Below, piece by piece: positions 38,698 to 47,837 of a DNA stretch of 64,000 nucleotides (its first letter is position 1; each line of letters begins with the position of its first letter). Both the position numbers and the translations under genes were made by a program. The notes under the pieces are model-generated. The model made no database searches. It had not been told where the DNA came from and saw only the letters and a program-made list of their open reading frames with translations. Source of the stretch: Bradyrhizobium manausense (GTDB lineage: Bacteria; Pseudomonadota; Alphaproteobacteria; Rhizobiales; Xanthobacteraceae); the NCBI RefSeq assembly GCF_018131105.1, contig NZ_JAFCJI010000001.1, forward strand, positions 4,190,001 through 4,254,000, written 5' to 3'.

Positions 38698-39993
38698 TTA
38701 CGGCCGCGTCTGCCCGGTGCCGTGAACGCGATACTTGAAGCTCGTCAATTGCTCGGCGCCGACAGGCCCGCGGGCGTGGAAGCGGCCGGTGGCGATGCCG
38801 ATCTCGGCGCCGAAGCCGAACTCGCCGCCGTCGGCGAACTGCGTCGAGGCGTTGTGCAGCACGATCGCGGAATCGACCTCGCTCAGGAATTTCTTCGCGA
38901 CCACGTCATTCTCGCTCACGATCGCATCGGTGTGATGCGATCCGTGATCCTGGATATGCGCGATCGCGCCGTCGACGCCGTCGACCACCTTCGCCGCGAT
39001 GACCGCGTCGAGATATTCGGTGTCCCAATCGTCTTCGCTGGCAGGCTTTACGCGTGCGTCAGTCTTCTGCACGGCGTCGTCGCCGCGCACTTCGCAGCCG
39101 GCCTCGAGCAGCATCTCGACCAGCGGCTTCAGATTCTTGCCGGCAGCGGCGCGATCGACCAGCAGTGTTTCAGCCGCACCGCAGACGCCGGTGCGGCGCA
39201 TTTTTGCGTTGAGCACGATCGACTTCGCCATGGCGAGGTCGGCGCTGCCGTCGATGTAAACGTGATTGACGCCTTCGAGATGCGCGAACACAGGTACGCG
39301 CGCCTCCTGCTCGACGCGCGCGACCAAGCTCTTGCCGCCACGGGGTACGATCACGTCGACGGCACCGTTGAGACCGGACAACATCATGCCGACTGCTGCG
39401 CGGTCGCGCGTCGGCACCAGCGTGATCGCGGCTTCGGGCAGAGCAGCTTCGCGCAGGCCCTGCACCAGACATTCATGGATGGCGCGGCAGGAGCGGAAAC
39501 TGTCGGAGCCGCCGCGCAGGATCACGGCATTGCCGGACTTCAAACAGAGCACACCGGCATCGGCCGCGACATTCGGCCGGCTCTCGAAGATCACGCCGAC
39601 GACGCCGAGCGGCACGCGCACGCGCTCGATGGTCATGCCGTTCGGGCGCTGCCAGCTTTCGGTGACGATGCCGACGGGATCGGCGATGCCGCGCACCACC
39701 GCGATGCCTTCGGCCATGCCCTCTACCCGCGCCGGCGTCAGCGTCAGGCGATCGATGAAGGACGAGGTCGCATTGCCGGAGGCGCGCGCCTCGGCGACGT
39801 CCTCGGCATTGGCGGTGAGGATCGCTGCGGCGTTGCTGCGGATCGCCCGCTCCATGGCTTCCAGTGCCCGGTTCTTCTGCTCCGGCGGCGCCAGCGCCAG
39901 CACGCGCGCGGCAGCGCGGGCACGGGTGGCGAGATCGGACATCAGGGCCAGAAGATCGGCATTGCCGTCGACGGCTTTGAGGGGGGCGGCCAT
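38698..39993 (-). CDS. proA: Gamma-glutamyl phosphate reductase
   Basis: The enzyme has 431 residues from ATG 39993, MAAPLKAVDGNADLLAL. Family segments are present: GVIFESRPNVAADAG, KSGNAVILRGGSDSF, VPRGGKSLV, and the catalytic Cys in GVCGAAETLLVD. It reduces gamma-glutamyl phosphate in proline synthesis. It is transcribed after proB on the minus strand with a 138-base gap. Confidence 0.97.
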   Translation of the reverse strand: MAAPLKAVDGNADLLALMSDLATRARAAARVLALAPPEQKNRALEAMERAIRSNAAAILTANAEDVAEARASGNATSSFIDRLTLTPARVEGMAEGIAVVRGIADPVGIVTESWQRPNGMTIERVRVPLGVVGVIFESRPNVAADAGVLCLKSGNAVILRGGSDSFRSCRAIHECLVQGLREAALPEAAITLVPTRDRAAVGMMLSGLNGAVDVIVPRGGKSLVARVEQEARVPVFAHLEGVNHVYIDGSADLAMAKSIVLNAKMRRTGVCGAAETLLVDRAAAGKNLKPLVEMLLEAGCEVRGDDAVQKTDARVKPASEDDWDTEYLDAVIAAKVVDGVDGAIAHIQDHGSHHTDAIVSENDVVAKKFLSEVDSAIVLHNASTQFADGGEFGFGAEIGIATGRFHARGPVGAEQLTSFKYRVHGTGQTRP

Positions 39994-40131
39994 GGGAGAG
40001 TTCAACCTTTTGCTAAGGCGGTGTCCTAGCACGGAAATCCCGCGTCTGCGAAGGGCGGGGAGAGTATGGCAGGTACCCCCGGTTGCACCTCGGCTGGGTC
40101 ACCGGCCTGGCAAAAAGGGCCGCAGCGGCCC

Positions 40132-41253
40132 TTACCCGCCAACCACCAGATCGTCGCGATGGATCATCTCCGATCGTCCGCTGATGCCGAGGATGGTCAT
40201 CACGTCGGGAGAGGAGCGGCCCCTGATCCGCTCGGCGACCTCGGCGTCATAGGCGATCAGGCCGCGGCCGACCTCGCTGGTATCAGGGCCGCGGACGATC
40301 ACGGCGTCGCCGCGGGCGAATTGGCCCTCGACCTTGATCACGCCGGCCGGCAACAGGCTGGCGCCGGCGCGCAGCGCGGTCACCGCGCCGGCGTCGATGG
40401 TCAGCGTGCCCTTCGGCTCCAGCGTGCCCGCGATCCAACGCTTGCGTGAGGTGATGGGATTGGCCGGCGTCAGGAACCAGGTGCAGCGGCCCCCATTGGC
40501 GACCGCCTGCAAGGGATGCTCGATCTTGCCCGACGCAATCAGCATGTGCGTACCGCCTGTCGTGGCGATCTTGGCCGCCTCGACCTTGGTGCGCATGCCG
40601 CCGCGCGAGAGTTCGGACTCGGCATCGCCCGCCACAGCCTCGATCTCCGAGGAGATGCTGTCGACGACAGGAATGAGCTTGGCGTTCGGGTTGTTCTTCG
40701 GAGGCGCGTCGTAGAGCCCGTCGATGTCGGACAGCAGCACAAGCAAATCGGCGCTCGCCATGGTGGCGACGCGCGCGGCGAGGCGGTCATTGTCGCCGTA
40801 ACGGATCTCGTTTGTGGCGACCGTGTCGTTCTCGTTGATGACGGGGATTGCGCGCCATTCCAGCAATTTGCCGATTGTGGAGCGGGCGTTGAGATAGCGG
40901 CGGCGCTCCTCGGTATCCCCAGGCGTGACCAGGATCTGGCCAGCGCCGATGCCATGAGCCCCGAGCACTTCGGACCAGATCCGCGCCAGTTCAATCTGTC
41001 CTACGGCAGCGGCCGCCTGGCTTTCCTCCAGCTTCAGCGGACCGCGCGGCAGCTTGAGCCGGCTGCGGCCGAGCGCGATCGAGCCCGAGGACACCACGAG
41101 CACGTCGCGGCCTTGCTTGTGCAGCTTGGCCATGTCGTCCGCGAGCGCAGCGAGCCAGGACGCGCGCACCTCGCCCCGGTCGGAATCGACCAGCAGTGCG
41201 GAGCCGACCTTGACGACGATGCGGCGGAATTGACTGAGTTCGGGGCTGGCCAT
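40132..41253 (-). CDS. proB: Glutamate 5-kinase
   Basis: About 373 residues from ATG 41253 (MASPELSQFRRIVVKVGSALL). The amino-acid kinase domain includes VVSSGSIALGR, NENDTVATNEIRYGDNDRL and LLSDIDGLYD, followed by a C-terminal PUA domain. It makes gamma-glutamyl phosphate. The frame is open to 41457 but that overlaps the divergent Bug-type gene region. In related genomes obgE directly precedes proB; here two unrelated genes lie between. Confidence 0.97.
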   Translation of the reverse strand: MASPELSQFRRIVVKVGSALLVDSDRGEVRASWLAALADDMAKLHKQGRDVLVVSSGSIALGRSRLKLPRGPLKLEESQAAAAVGQIELARIWSEVLGAHGIGAGQILVTPGDTEERRRYLNARSTIGKLLEWRAIPVINENDTVATNEIRYGDNDRLAARVATMASADLLVLLSDIDGLYDAPPKNNPNAKLIPVVDSISSEIEAVAGDAESELSRGGMRTKVEAAKIATTGGTHMLIASGKIEHPLQAVANGGRCTWFLTPANPITSRKRWIAGTLEPKGTLTIDAGAVTALRAGASLLPAGVIKVEGQFARGDAVIVRGPDTSEVGRGLIAYDAEVAERIRGRSSPDVMTILGISGRSEMIHRDDLVVGG

Positions 41254-41437
41254 GGGCGCTAGGTCGAATTGCTCTGGAAACGGCGGAGCGACGGGCGGCG
41301 CCGATGAGGCCTGCTTTTGCAGCAGGACGATGGCCGGCGCAAGGCGGGCGGAATGGTAAACGGCGAAGGTCGGCCTTGTCTTGAGCGCGGAGCCGGTTCT
41401 AATGCCGGCAATCACCAATGGGCTGGAGGGGAAGCGA

Positions 41438-42403
41438 ATGGATCGCCGCAAATTCATGGCCGGATGTCTGGGTCTGCCGCTGCTGGCGCAAGCGGGTGAG
41501 GCGCAAGCTCAGGCCGGGTTGACGAAGATCATCTTTCCATTCGCGGCAGGGGCGGGAGGCGACACGCTGTGCCGCCTGGTTGCGCAGGAAATCGCCCCGA
41601 TGCTGCAACGGACCGTCGTGGTCGAGAACCGCACCGGCGGCGACGGCCTGATCGGCATCAAATCGGTGAAGGGTGCGAATCCTGACGGCAGCATGGTGCT
41701 GGTGACGACGGGGCCCACCATGTACCTGCTGCCGATGGTGGAGACGACGCCGAGCTTCGACACAGCGAAGGATTTCATGCCGGTGTCGCTGCTGGCGCGG
41801 TACGAGTTTGCGCTTGTGGTGGGTCCGGCCATGGACGTCGCCGACTTCAAGGGGTTCGTCGCGTGGCTGAAGGCGCACCCCGACAAGACCTCGTTCGGCG
41901 TGCCGAGCAACGGCACCATTCCGCATTTCACCGGCTCGAAGCTGGAGAAGGATCTCGGCATTCCCTTGACCCGCGTGCCCTATCGCGGCAGCGCGCCGAT
42001 CCTCAACGATCTCATCGGCGGGCATATCTCGTTCGGTATCACGACATTGGCGGATGCGCTGCCACAGCATCGCGCCAAGAGCGTGAAGATCATCGGGGTC
42101 TCGAGCGCGGAACGCTCGCCGTTCGCGCCTGACGTTCCGACGCTGAAGGAGGACGGAATCGATCTCGTTGCGGATGCCTGGTACGGCATGTGGCTTCCCG
42201 CCGGCAGTCCGCCGGAGTTTGCCAGCAAGCTCGGCGCAGCGGCAAGTGCCGCGCTGGCCAAGCCCGCAGTGAAGGAGAGGCTCACCGCGATCGGCCTGAT
42301 CCCGGTCGGCAGCAGCGCGGACGGGCTGTCGAAGGAGCTCGCCGCGAACACGGCCTTCTGGCAGCCGATCGTGAAGGCGACGGGGTACAAGATCGAGAAT
42401 TGA
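41438..42403 (+). CDS. Bug/TctC-type tripartite tricarboxylate transporter substrate-binding protein
   Basis: A 321-residue secreted protein beginning MDRRKFMAGCLGLPLLAQA, a Tat-like RR signal ending near EAQAQA. The mature part has FPFAAGAGGDTLCRLVAQEI, VENRTGGDGLIGIKSV, KTSFGVPSNGTIPHF, RVPYRGSAPILNDLIGGHI and ADAWYGMWLPAG, all typical of Bug proteins. They bind carboxylates or other small anions. No tctAB membrane genes are in the window, so it is an orphan binding protein. It is on the strand opposite to its neighbours. Confidence 0.9.
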   Translation: MDRRKFMAGCLGLPLLAQAGEAQAQAGLTKIIFPFAAGAGGDTLCRLVAQEIAPMLQRTVVVENRTGGDGLIGIKSVKGANPDGSMVLVTTGPTMYLLPMVETTPSFDTAKDFMPVSLLARYEFALVVGPAMDVADFKGFVAWLKAHPDKTSFGVPSNGTIPHFTGSKLEKDLGIPLTRVPYRGSAPILNDLIGGHISFGITTLADALPQHRAKSVKIIGVSSAERSPFAPDVPTLKEDGIDLVADAWYGMWLPAGSPPEFASKLGAAASAALAKPAVKERLTAIGLIPVGSSADGLSKELAANTAFWQPIVKATGYKIEN

Positions 42404-42424
42404 GTCTCCGCCCGGGCCTCATAC

Positions 42425-42514
42425 TCCGGCGTCGTGGCCGGGCTTGTTCCCGCCATCCACATGCGTCGGCAATCTACGCAAGACGTGGATGCCCGGGACA
42501 AGCCCGGGCATGAC
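42425..42514. repeat. Palindromic repeat between the Bug gene and the sulfatase
   Basis: It includes CATCCACATGCGTCGG and CGTGGATGCCCGGGACAAG followed by CCCGGGCATGACG. The right half is nearly identical to the element in the atpA-atpG gap at 26748-26780. Confidence 0.7.
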
Positions 42515-42541
42515 GCGTTGTGAGAGACTAGCTTCGCTCAC

Positions 42542-44176
42542 TCACATCTTGGCGCGCTGCGCGATGCCGTCCTTGATCGCCGCGAGTTCTTGCTCGTCCC
42601 AGATGCCGATCAAGATCCCGCCCTTCACCTGCAACTGATTGTCCGCATAGTTCGCGATCTTCTCGCGCGGCGTGGTGATGTGATCGTTGGGATGTAGCGC
42701 CCAGTCGAACAGCTCGGCCTGGAGCCGCGCGATGATTGCGGTACAATCCGGATCGTCGCCGCGATCCAGGAACTCTTCCGGATCGGTTTCGAGGTCGTAC
42801 AGCATCGGGCGGAAACCGGAGGCGTGGATGTATTTCCAGCGGCCGTCAAACACCATGAAAAGGCGGCAGCGCTCGATCGGCTGGTTCAGCTTCAGCCGCA
42901 CATCCTGCATGGCGTAGTCGTATTCCGAGAATGCCACCTTGCGCCAGTCGCCCGGCGTGGGGCCGCGCAGCAACGGCAGCAGTGAGCGTCCTTCGAGGAT
43001 GTGACCCGGAACCTTGCCGCCGAAATAATCGACGAAGGTCGGCGCCAGATCGATGCCTTCCACAAGCGCATCGCTGCGCGTGCCGCGCGTGGCGTCGGCC
43101 TCCGCGGAGGGATCGATGATGATCAGCGGGATTTTTGCGGACTGCTCGTGGAACAGGTCCTTCTCGCCCATCCAGTGATCGCCGAGATAGTCGCCGTGAT
43201 CCGAGGTGAACACGATCATCGTGGTGTCCAGCAGGCCGCGCTCACCCAAGAACTTCATCAGCACGCCCATCTGGTCGTCGATCTGGGTGATCAGGCCCAT
43301 ATAGGTCGGGATCACCTTCTCGCGGGCATCGTCGCGCGCCATGTTGCGGGAGTAGCGCATGTCCATATAGGCGCCGAACACCGGATGGGGATTTTGCCGC
43401 TCGCGCTCGGAGCGGATTACCGGGATCATGTCATCGGTCGAATACATGCTCGCATAGGGCTCTGGCGCGATGTAGGGCCAGTGCGGCTTGATGTAGGACA
43501 GATGCAGGCACCAGGGACGGCCGTCGGTCTCGGCCTCGCCGATGAAGTCCATCGCGCGCCGCGTCATGTAGGGCGTCTCGGAATGCTCGTCCGGCACGCG
43601 CGCGGCCTTGTCGGCGTGCACCAGCAGCCAGCCGTTCTGCAAGCTGCCGTCGTCCGCCGCACCTGAATTCGCCCAGTGCTCCCAGGGGTTGGTGGCTTCA
43701 AATCCCTGCTGGCGCAGATACGCGTCGTATTTTGGGCGTGGCCGCCCCGTGGGGTGCAGGCCGTCGTCGCGCTCATACGGTTCAAAGCCGCATTCGGCGA
43801 CATGGACACCGATCATCGATTCCGGCGGGATGCCGAGCGCCTTCATGCCCTCGAGGTCGGGGGCCATGTGGGTCTTGCCGACCAGCACGTTGCGCACGCC
43901 GATCTTGTTGAGATGATCGCCGAGCGTGGGCTCGCCGACGCGCAGCGGCCAGCCGTTCCAGTGCGAGCCGTGCGAACGCATGTAGCGGCCGGTGTAGAAC
44001 GACATTCGCGACGGGCCGCAGATCGGCGATTGCACGTAAGCCTTCGAGAACAGCACGCCACGCTTCGCCATGGCGTCGATGTTCGGTGTCTTCAGCGTGG
44101 GATGGCCGGTACAGCCGAGATAATCATAGCGAAGCTGGTCGCACATGATCCAGAGAACGTTCTTCGCGCGCGCCAT
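42542..44176 (-). CDS. Sulfatase / phosphonate monoester hydrolase family protein
   Basis: The 544-residue cytoplasmic-looking member of the alkaline phosphatase superfamily starts MARAKNVLWIMCDQLRYDYLG with metal ligands Asp13-Gln14. Cys53 in SPICGPSRMSFYTGR is the formylglycine position. Further ligands lie in VFTSDHGDYLGDHW and GEKDLFHEQS. The overall order resembles Rhizobium phosphonate monoester hydrolase and choline-sulfatase-like enzymes. There is no signal peptide. Cys-type activation would need a formylglycine-generating enzyme or equivalent, not seen here. The substrate class (sulfate or phosphonate ester) cannot be fixed. Confidence 0.88.
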   Translation of the reverse strand: MARAKNVLWIMCDQLRYDYLGCTGHPTLKTPNIDAMAKRGVLFSKAYVQSPICGPSRMSFYTGRYMRSHGSHWNGWPLRVGEPTLGDHLNKIGVRNVLVGKTHMAPDLEGMKALGIPPESMIGVHVAECGFEPYERDDGLHPTGRPRPKYDAYLRQQGFEATNPWEHWANSGAADDGSLQNGWLLVHADKAARVPDEHSETPYMTRRAMDFIGEAETDGRPWCLHLSYIKPHWPYIAPEPYASMYSTDDMIPVIRSERERQNPHPVFGAYMDMRYSRNMARDDAREKVIPTYMGLITQIDDQMGVLMKFLGERGLLDTTMIVFTSDHGDYLGDHWMGEKDLFHEQSAKIPLIIIDPSAEADATRGTRSDALVEGIDLAPTFVDYFGGKVPGHILEGRSLLPLLRGPTPGDWRKVAFSEYDYAMQDVRLKLNQPIERCRLFMVFDGRWKYIHASGFRPMLYDLETDPEEFLDRGDDPDCTAIIARLQAELFDWALHPNDHITTPREKIANYADNQLQVKGGILIGIWDEQELAAIKDGIAQRAKM

Positions 44177-44269
44177 GCCTCGCCCCTGTCGTTTCTTGAT
44201 TTTTTGATGCTGCGCTATTGCGCTAGCGAAGACAAGCTGGTGATGCGCGTGCCCGGGTCACGCATTCAT

Positions 44270-44397
44270 ATGTCGTCCCGGTGAACGCCGGGACCCATAA
44301 CCCCAGGGAGTAGTTAGGCGACGACTAGTGGTTCGGTACGACGACCGTTCGCATCGATAGATCACGCGGTATGGGTCCCGGCTTTCGCCGGGACGAC
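44270..44397. repeat. Paired inverted REP elements (BIME-like) downstream of obgE
   Basis: A 27-base unit at 44273-44299 (TCGTCCCGGTGAACGCCGGG and onward) is repeated in inverted orientation at 44370-44396, with few mismatches. Each unit is itself a small hairpin. The space between is about 70 bases. A single related hairpin is at 47051-47074. Confidence 0.75.
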
Positions 44398-44399
44398 AA

Positions 44400-45440
44400 T
44401 CAAGCCGACCACGGCTCCGCTTCGGCGGCGCTCTTGGCCTTGGCCGACACCGGGGCTTCGCCGATGACGTCGACGAGCGCGCGGAGCGCGTCTTTGACGC
44501 CGTCGCCGGTGACGGCGGAGAGCAGCAGCGGGGTCTTCTTCGCCGCGCGCTTCAGCCGGTCCTTCTGCTTTTTCAGCTCGTCCGGCTCGACCGCGTCGAT
44601 CTTGTTGAGTGCGACGATCTCGACCTTGTCGGTGAGCAGCCCGCCATAGGCGTCGAGCTCCTTGCGCACCGTCTTGTAGGCCTTGCCGGCGTGCTCGCAG
44701 GTGGCGTCGATCAGATGCAGCAGCACGCGACAACGCTCGACGTGACCGAGGAAGCGATCGCCGAGACCGGTGCCCTCATGCGCGCCTTCGATCAGGCCGG
44801 GAATGTCCGCGAGCACGAACTCGCGGCCGTCAGCGTTCACGACGCCGAGCTGCGGGTGCAACGTGGTGAAGGGATAGTCGGCAATCTTGGGCCGCGCCGC
44901 GCTGACCTTGGACAGGAAGGTCGACTTGCCGGCATTGGGCATGCCGACGAGACCGGCATCTGCGATCAGTTTCAGCCGCAGCCAGATCCAGCGTTCTTCG
45001 CCGGTCTGGCCGGGATTGGCGTTGCGCGGCGCGCGGTTCGTCGATGTCTTGAAATGCGCGTTGCCGAAGCCGCCATTGCCGCCCTCGGCAAGAACGAACT
45101 TCTCGCCAACATCAGTGAAGTCGTGGATCAGGGTCTCGCGATCCTCGTCGAAGATCTGCGTGCCGACAGGCACCTTCAGCACGATGTTCTTGCCGTTGGC
45201 GCCGTGACGGTCCGAGCCCGAGCCGTTCTCGCCCTTCTGGGCCTTGAAATGCTGCTGGTAGCGATAGTCGATCAGCGTGTTGAGGCCGTCGGCGACCTCG
45301 ACGATGACATTGCCGCCGCGGCCGCCATTGCCGCCGGAGGGACCGCCGAATTCGATGAACTTCTCGCGGCGGAACGCCACGCAGCCGTTCCCGCCGTCAC
45401 CGGAGCGGATATAGACCTTTGCTTCGTCGAGGAATTTCAT
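44400..45440 (-). CDS. obgE: GTPase ObgE/CgtA
   Basis: The 346-residue protein has the glycine-rich Obg fold MKFLDEAKVYIRSGDGGNG ... GGPSGGNGGRGGN and a GTPase domain: G1 GMPNAGKST, switch DIPGLIEGAHEG, and NKID. It lacks a long OCT extension, as usual in this group. It couples nutrient state to 50S assembly. rplU and rpmA lie upstream in the same strand. Confidence 0.97.
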   Translation of the reverse strand: MKFLDEAKVYIRSGDGGNGCVAFRREKFIEFGGPSGGNGGRGGNVIVEVADGLNTLIDYRYQQHFKAQKGENGSGSDRHGANGKNIVLKVPVGTQIFDEDRETLIHDFTDVGEKFVLAEGGNGGFGNAHFKTSTNRAPRNANPGQTGEERWIWLRLKLIADAGLVGMPNAGKSTFLSKVSAARPKIADYPFTTLHPQLGVVNADGREFVLADIPGLIEGAHEGTGLGDRFLGHVERCRVLLHLIDATCEHAGKAYKTVRKELDAYGGLLTDKVEIVALNKIDAVEPDELKKQKDRLKRAAKKTPLLLSAVTGDGVKDALRALVDVIGEAPVSAKAKSAAEAEPWSA

Positions 45441-45525
45441 CGGCCATAGGTAGGCCAGCCGGGCACGCCCGGCAACCCGGACTTATCCGCAAATGGGCCG
45501 AAATTCCGCGAATTTGACCCCTTGC

Positions 45526-46008
45526 TTAACCAACCGGCCGGCGCCGGATCAGGAATTTCTGCGTACCTTCAAGCACCAGCTCCTTGCGCTGGTTGAAGAC
45601 AGTGCTCCGAAGCGTCACCGCGCCGGTCGTGCGGCCCGGCGCGAGCTCGGTGACTTCGAGCGCGGGATAGATGGTGTCGTCGGCGTACACGGGCTTGAGG
45701 AAGCGGCTCGACTGCTCGAGGAAGCCGACCAGGGACTCCTCGACCATGAACGGAAACAGGCCCGCTCCGGGCGCGGTGTGGATCAGCGTCTGAAAGCCGT
45801 GGGCCAGGAGATGCGGCATGCCGCGGCTGCGGCAATACTCCATGTCATAGTGCACCGGATGGGTGTCGCCGCTCGCGGTCTGGAACGCCGCGAACACGCC
45901 CGTGGTCTGGGTCCGGCTTGGCAGCACGAAGCGCTCGCCGACCACGAAATCCTCAAACCAGCGTTGCGCGCTGATCATGCGATGCTGGGCCGGGTCGAAG
46001 TCGGTCAT
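45526..46008 (-). CDS. MaoC-like hot-dog hydratase
   Basis: A 160-residue MaoC dehydratase-fold protein. The hydratase motif is ASGDTHPVHYD followed by MEYCRSRGMPHLLAHG, giving the catalytic Asp and His. Segments FLEQSSRFLKPVYADDTIY and VLEGTQKFLIRR are family-like. Members hydrate 2-enoyl-CoA thioesters. No lipid-metabolism operon surrounds it, so the substrate is unknown. It precedes obgE on the minus strand with an 85-base gap. Confidence 0.9.
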   Translation of the reverse strand: MTDFDPAQHRMISAQRWFEDFVVGERFVLPSRTQTTGVFAAFQTASGDTHPVHYDMEYCRSRGMPHLLAHGFQTLIHTAPGAGLFPFMVEESLVGFLEQSSRFLKPVYADDTIYPALEVTELAPGRTTGAVTLRSTVFNQRKELVLEGTQKFLIRRRPVG

Positions 46009-46128
46009 GCCAAAGCTCTTTCATAAGTGAGATGCTTATCGCTACCGCGGCGCGAGGGGTGCGACAATCCGTTCAATTCGGCTTGCGCGGGCTTGTCGCG
46101 GCGGCCTGCTTCATTAAAACGGCGCTCG

Positions 46129-47043
46129 ATGTCTCTCTTCAAAAATCTTTCCGCCTATGACGACCGCTCGGCGCGGCTGGCCGGCATCGCTCTCATGGTG
46201 CTGTCGATCTTCCTGTTCTCGTTCGGCGACGCCATGGGCAAGTTCCTGGTCGGGACGTATTCGGTCGGGCAATTGCTATTCCTGCGTGCCTGCGCGGCGC
46301 TGCTGTTGCTGTCGCCGCTGATCTGGAAGCAGCGTCACCAGTTCCTGCACCTGGAGCGGCCGCGCCTGCAGCTGTTTCGCGTCGTGCTGTCGACGCTGGA
46401 AGTGGCGGCGTTCTTCCTCGCGACTGTCTATCTGCCGCTCGCCGACGTCATCACCTACTATCTCGCCGGGCCCATCTTCGTGACTGCGATGTCGGCGATC
46501 TTTCTGGGCGAGAAGGTCGGCTGGCGGCGCTGGACCGCGATTTTGATCGGCTTTTGCGGCGTGCTGATCGCGCTGCGGCCGTCGGCGCAGACGGTGAGCC
46601 TGCCCGCGCTGATCGCGCTCGGCGGCAGCCTCTCTTTCGCAACCTTGATGCTGATCACCCGCAGCCTGCGCAAGACGCCTGACATCGTGATGGCATCCTC
46701 GCAGTTCATCGGCACGTTTTCGCTGGGCGCGGTGCTGTCGGCGTACCATTGGGTGCCGCCGACGCCGGGGAGCCTGGTGTTCTTCGCATTGGCCGGATGC
46801 ATCTCGGTCACGGCGCTGTTCTGCGTCAACCGGTCGCTGAAGCTTGCGCCGGCGAGCGTGGTGGTGCCCTACCAATATTCGATGATCGTCTGGGCGGTGA
46901 TCTTCGGCTTCGTCGTGTTCGGCGACGTGCCGTCCATTGCCACCATCATCGGCGCCGCGATCATCATCGGCGCCGGGTTCTACATCTATGTGCGAGAGCG
47001 CGATCTCGGCCGCCCCAGCGAAGAGGTCAATCCGCCGGTGTAG
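46129..47043 (+). CDS. DMT superfamily (EamA) transporter
   Basis: The 304-residue protein (start MSLFKNLSAYDDRSARLAG) has about ten transmembrane helices in two EamA halves: one from residue 17 to 150, the other from about 160 to 295. Typical segments are DAMGKFLVGTYSVGQLLFLRA and FLGEKVGWRRWTAILIGF. It likely exports small metabolites across the inner membrane. A frame extension to 46027 has no membrane or family character. A REP-type hairpin follows at 47051. Confidence 0.92.
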   Translation: MSLFKNLSAYDDRSARLAGIALMVLSIFLFSFGDAMGKFLVGTYSVGQLLFLRACAALLLLSPLIWKQRHQFLHLERPRLQLFRVVLSTLEVAAFFLATVYLPLADVITYYLAGPIFVTAMSAIFLGEKVGWRRWTAILIGFCGVLIALRPSAQTVSLPALIALGGSLSFATLMLITRSLRKTPDIVMASSQFIGTFSLGAVLSAYHWVPPTPGSLVFFALAGCISVTALFCVNRSLKLAPASVVVPYQYSMIVWAVIFGFVVFGDVPSIATIIGAAIIIGAGFYIYVRERDLGRPSEEVNPPV

Positions 47044-47050
47044 CTTCTCG

Positions 47051-47074
47051 TCGTCCCGGCCTTCGCCGGGACGA
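47051..47074. repeat. REP-like hairpin after the EamA transporter
   Basis: TCGTCCCGGC (47051-47060) pairs with GCCGGGACGA (47065-47074) over CTTC, between convergent genes. It belongs to the same family as the pair at 44270-44397. Confidence 0.65.
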
Positions 47075-47087
47075 CAGCAGAGACTGC

Positions 47088-47681
47088 CTACCTCATCCGT
47101 CGCGCGCTGCTCCAGCTCTTCAGCGACGACCACACGCCGCGCGACAGGCGGAAACAGTCCACCGGTGTCGACGAGCCCAGTGCAAGGAAGCGATGCAGCT
47201 GCACGCCGCTCCACTGGAAGCCGCACTTCTCCAGCACGTTGCGCGAGGCTGGATTGGTGACGCGTGCACCCGCATGGAGATGGTCGTCCTCGAACTCCTC
47301 GAAGAAGAAGTCGATCGCGCCGCGCGCGGCCTCGGTGGCAAAACCCCGGCCCCAATGCTCGACGCCGAGCCAGTAGCCGAGCTCGGCATTGTCAGGCGTG
47401 GAGCGGTCGATGCCGACCATGCCGACCGGTCCGCTGTCGTGCTCGATCAGGAACACGGTCTCGCTGCCGAGCTCGGCGGTGGCGCGGATGAATTCGACGG
47501 CGTCGTCCTGCGAATAGGGATGGGGGAGGCGGCGGGTGTTTTCAGCGACGCGGCGGTCGTTGGCGAGGCGGGCGATGGTCCTGACGTCGGCGAGGGTCGG
47601 CCGCCGCAAGGTCAGCCGCTCGGTGGCGACGACGCTGGGTCTCGCCTCCTGCAAGGTCACGCTCGAGAAATCCTGCAACAT
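47088..47681 (-). CDS. GNAT acetyltransferase, RimJ/RimL-like
   Basis: A 197-residue protein from ATG 47681 (MLQDFSSVTLQEARPS), which has GGAG at good distance; a frame extension to 47729 is less likely. The domain has TERLTLRRPTLADV, ELGYWLGVEHWGRGFATEA (acetyl-CoA loop) and NPASRNVLEKCGFQ. This is the N-terminal-acetylating RimJ/RimL subgroup. In related genomes such a gene is found between rpmA and obgE. Substrate not known. Confidence 0.92.
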   Translation of the reverse strand: MLQDFSSVTLQEARPSVVATERLTLRRPTLADVRTIARLANDRRVAENTRRLPHPYSQDDAVEFIRATAELGSETVFLIEHDSGPVGMVGIDRSTPDNAELGYWLGVEHWGRGFATEAARGAIDFFFEEFEDDHLHAGARVTNPASRNVLEKCGFQWSGVQLHRFLALGSSTPVDCFRLSRGVWSSLKSWSSARRMR

Positions 47682-47723
47682 GTCCGGCTCCGTCAAAGTC
47701 ACTAAGGGAAAAGTGAACACGAC

Positions 47724-47758
47724 AAACAAAAGGGGAGGCCGGTTTCCCTGCCTCCCCT
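47724..47758 (-). terminator. Terminator of rplU-rpmA
   Basis: AGGGGAGGC (47731-47739) pairs with GCCTCCCCT (47750-47758). The minus strand continues with TTTTGTTTG. A second small hairpin lies between it and the rpmA stop. Confidence 0.75.
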
Positions 47759-47837
47759 GGAGCCTTCGATCTCTTTTGATCTCTGGACTCCGCCGGTTCG
47801 GTCAAGGACCCGGCGGACTCCAAATAAGATCCACCGT

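Noticed and set aside
38278..40029. A 583-codon plus-strand frame opposite nadD and proA
   Set aside because: It spans two genes and their gap, which no real gene would do, and has no recognisable domain.
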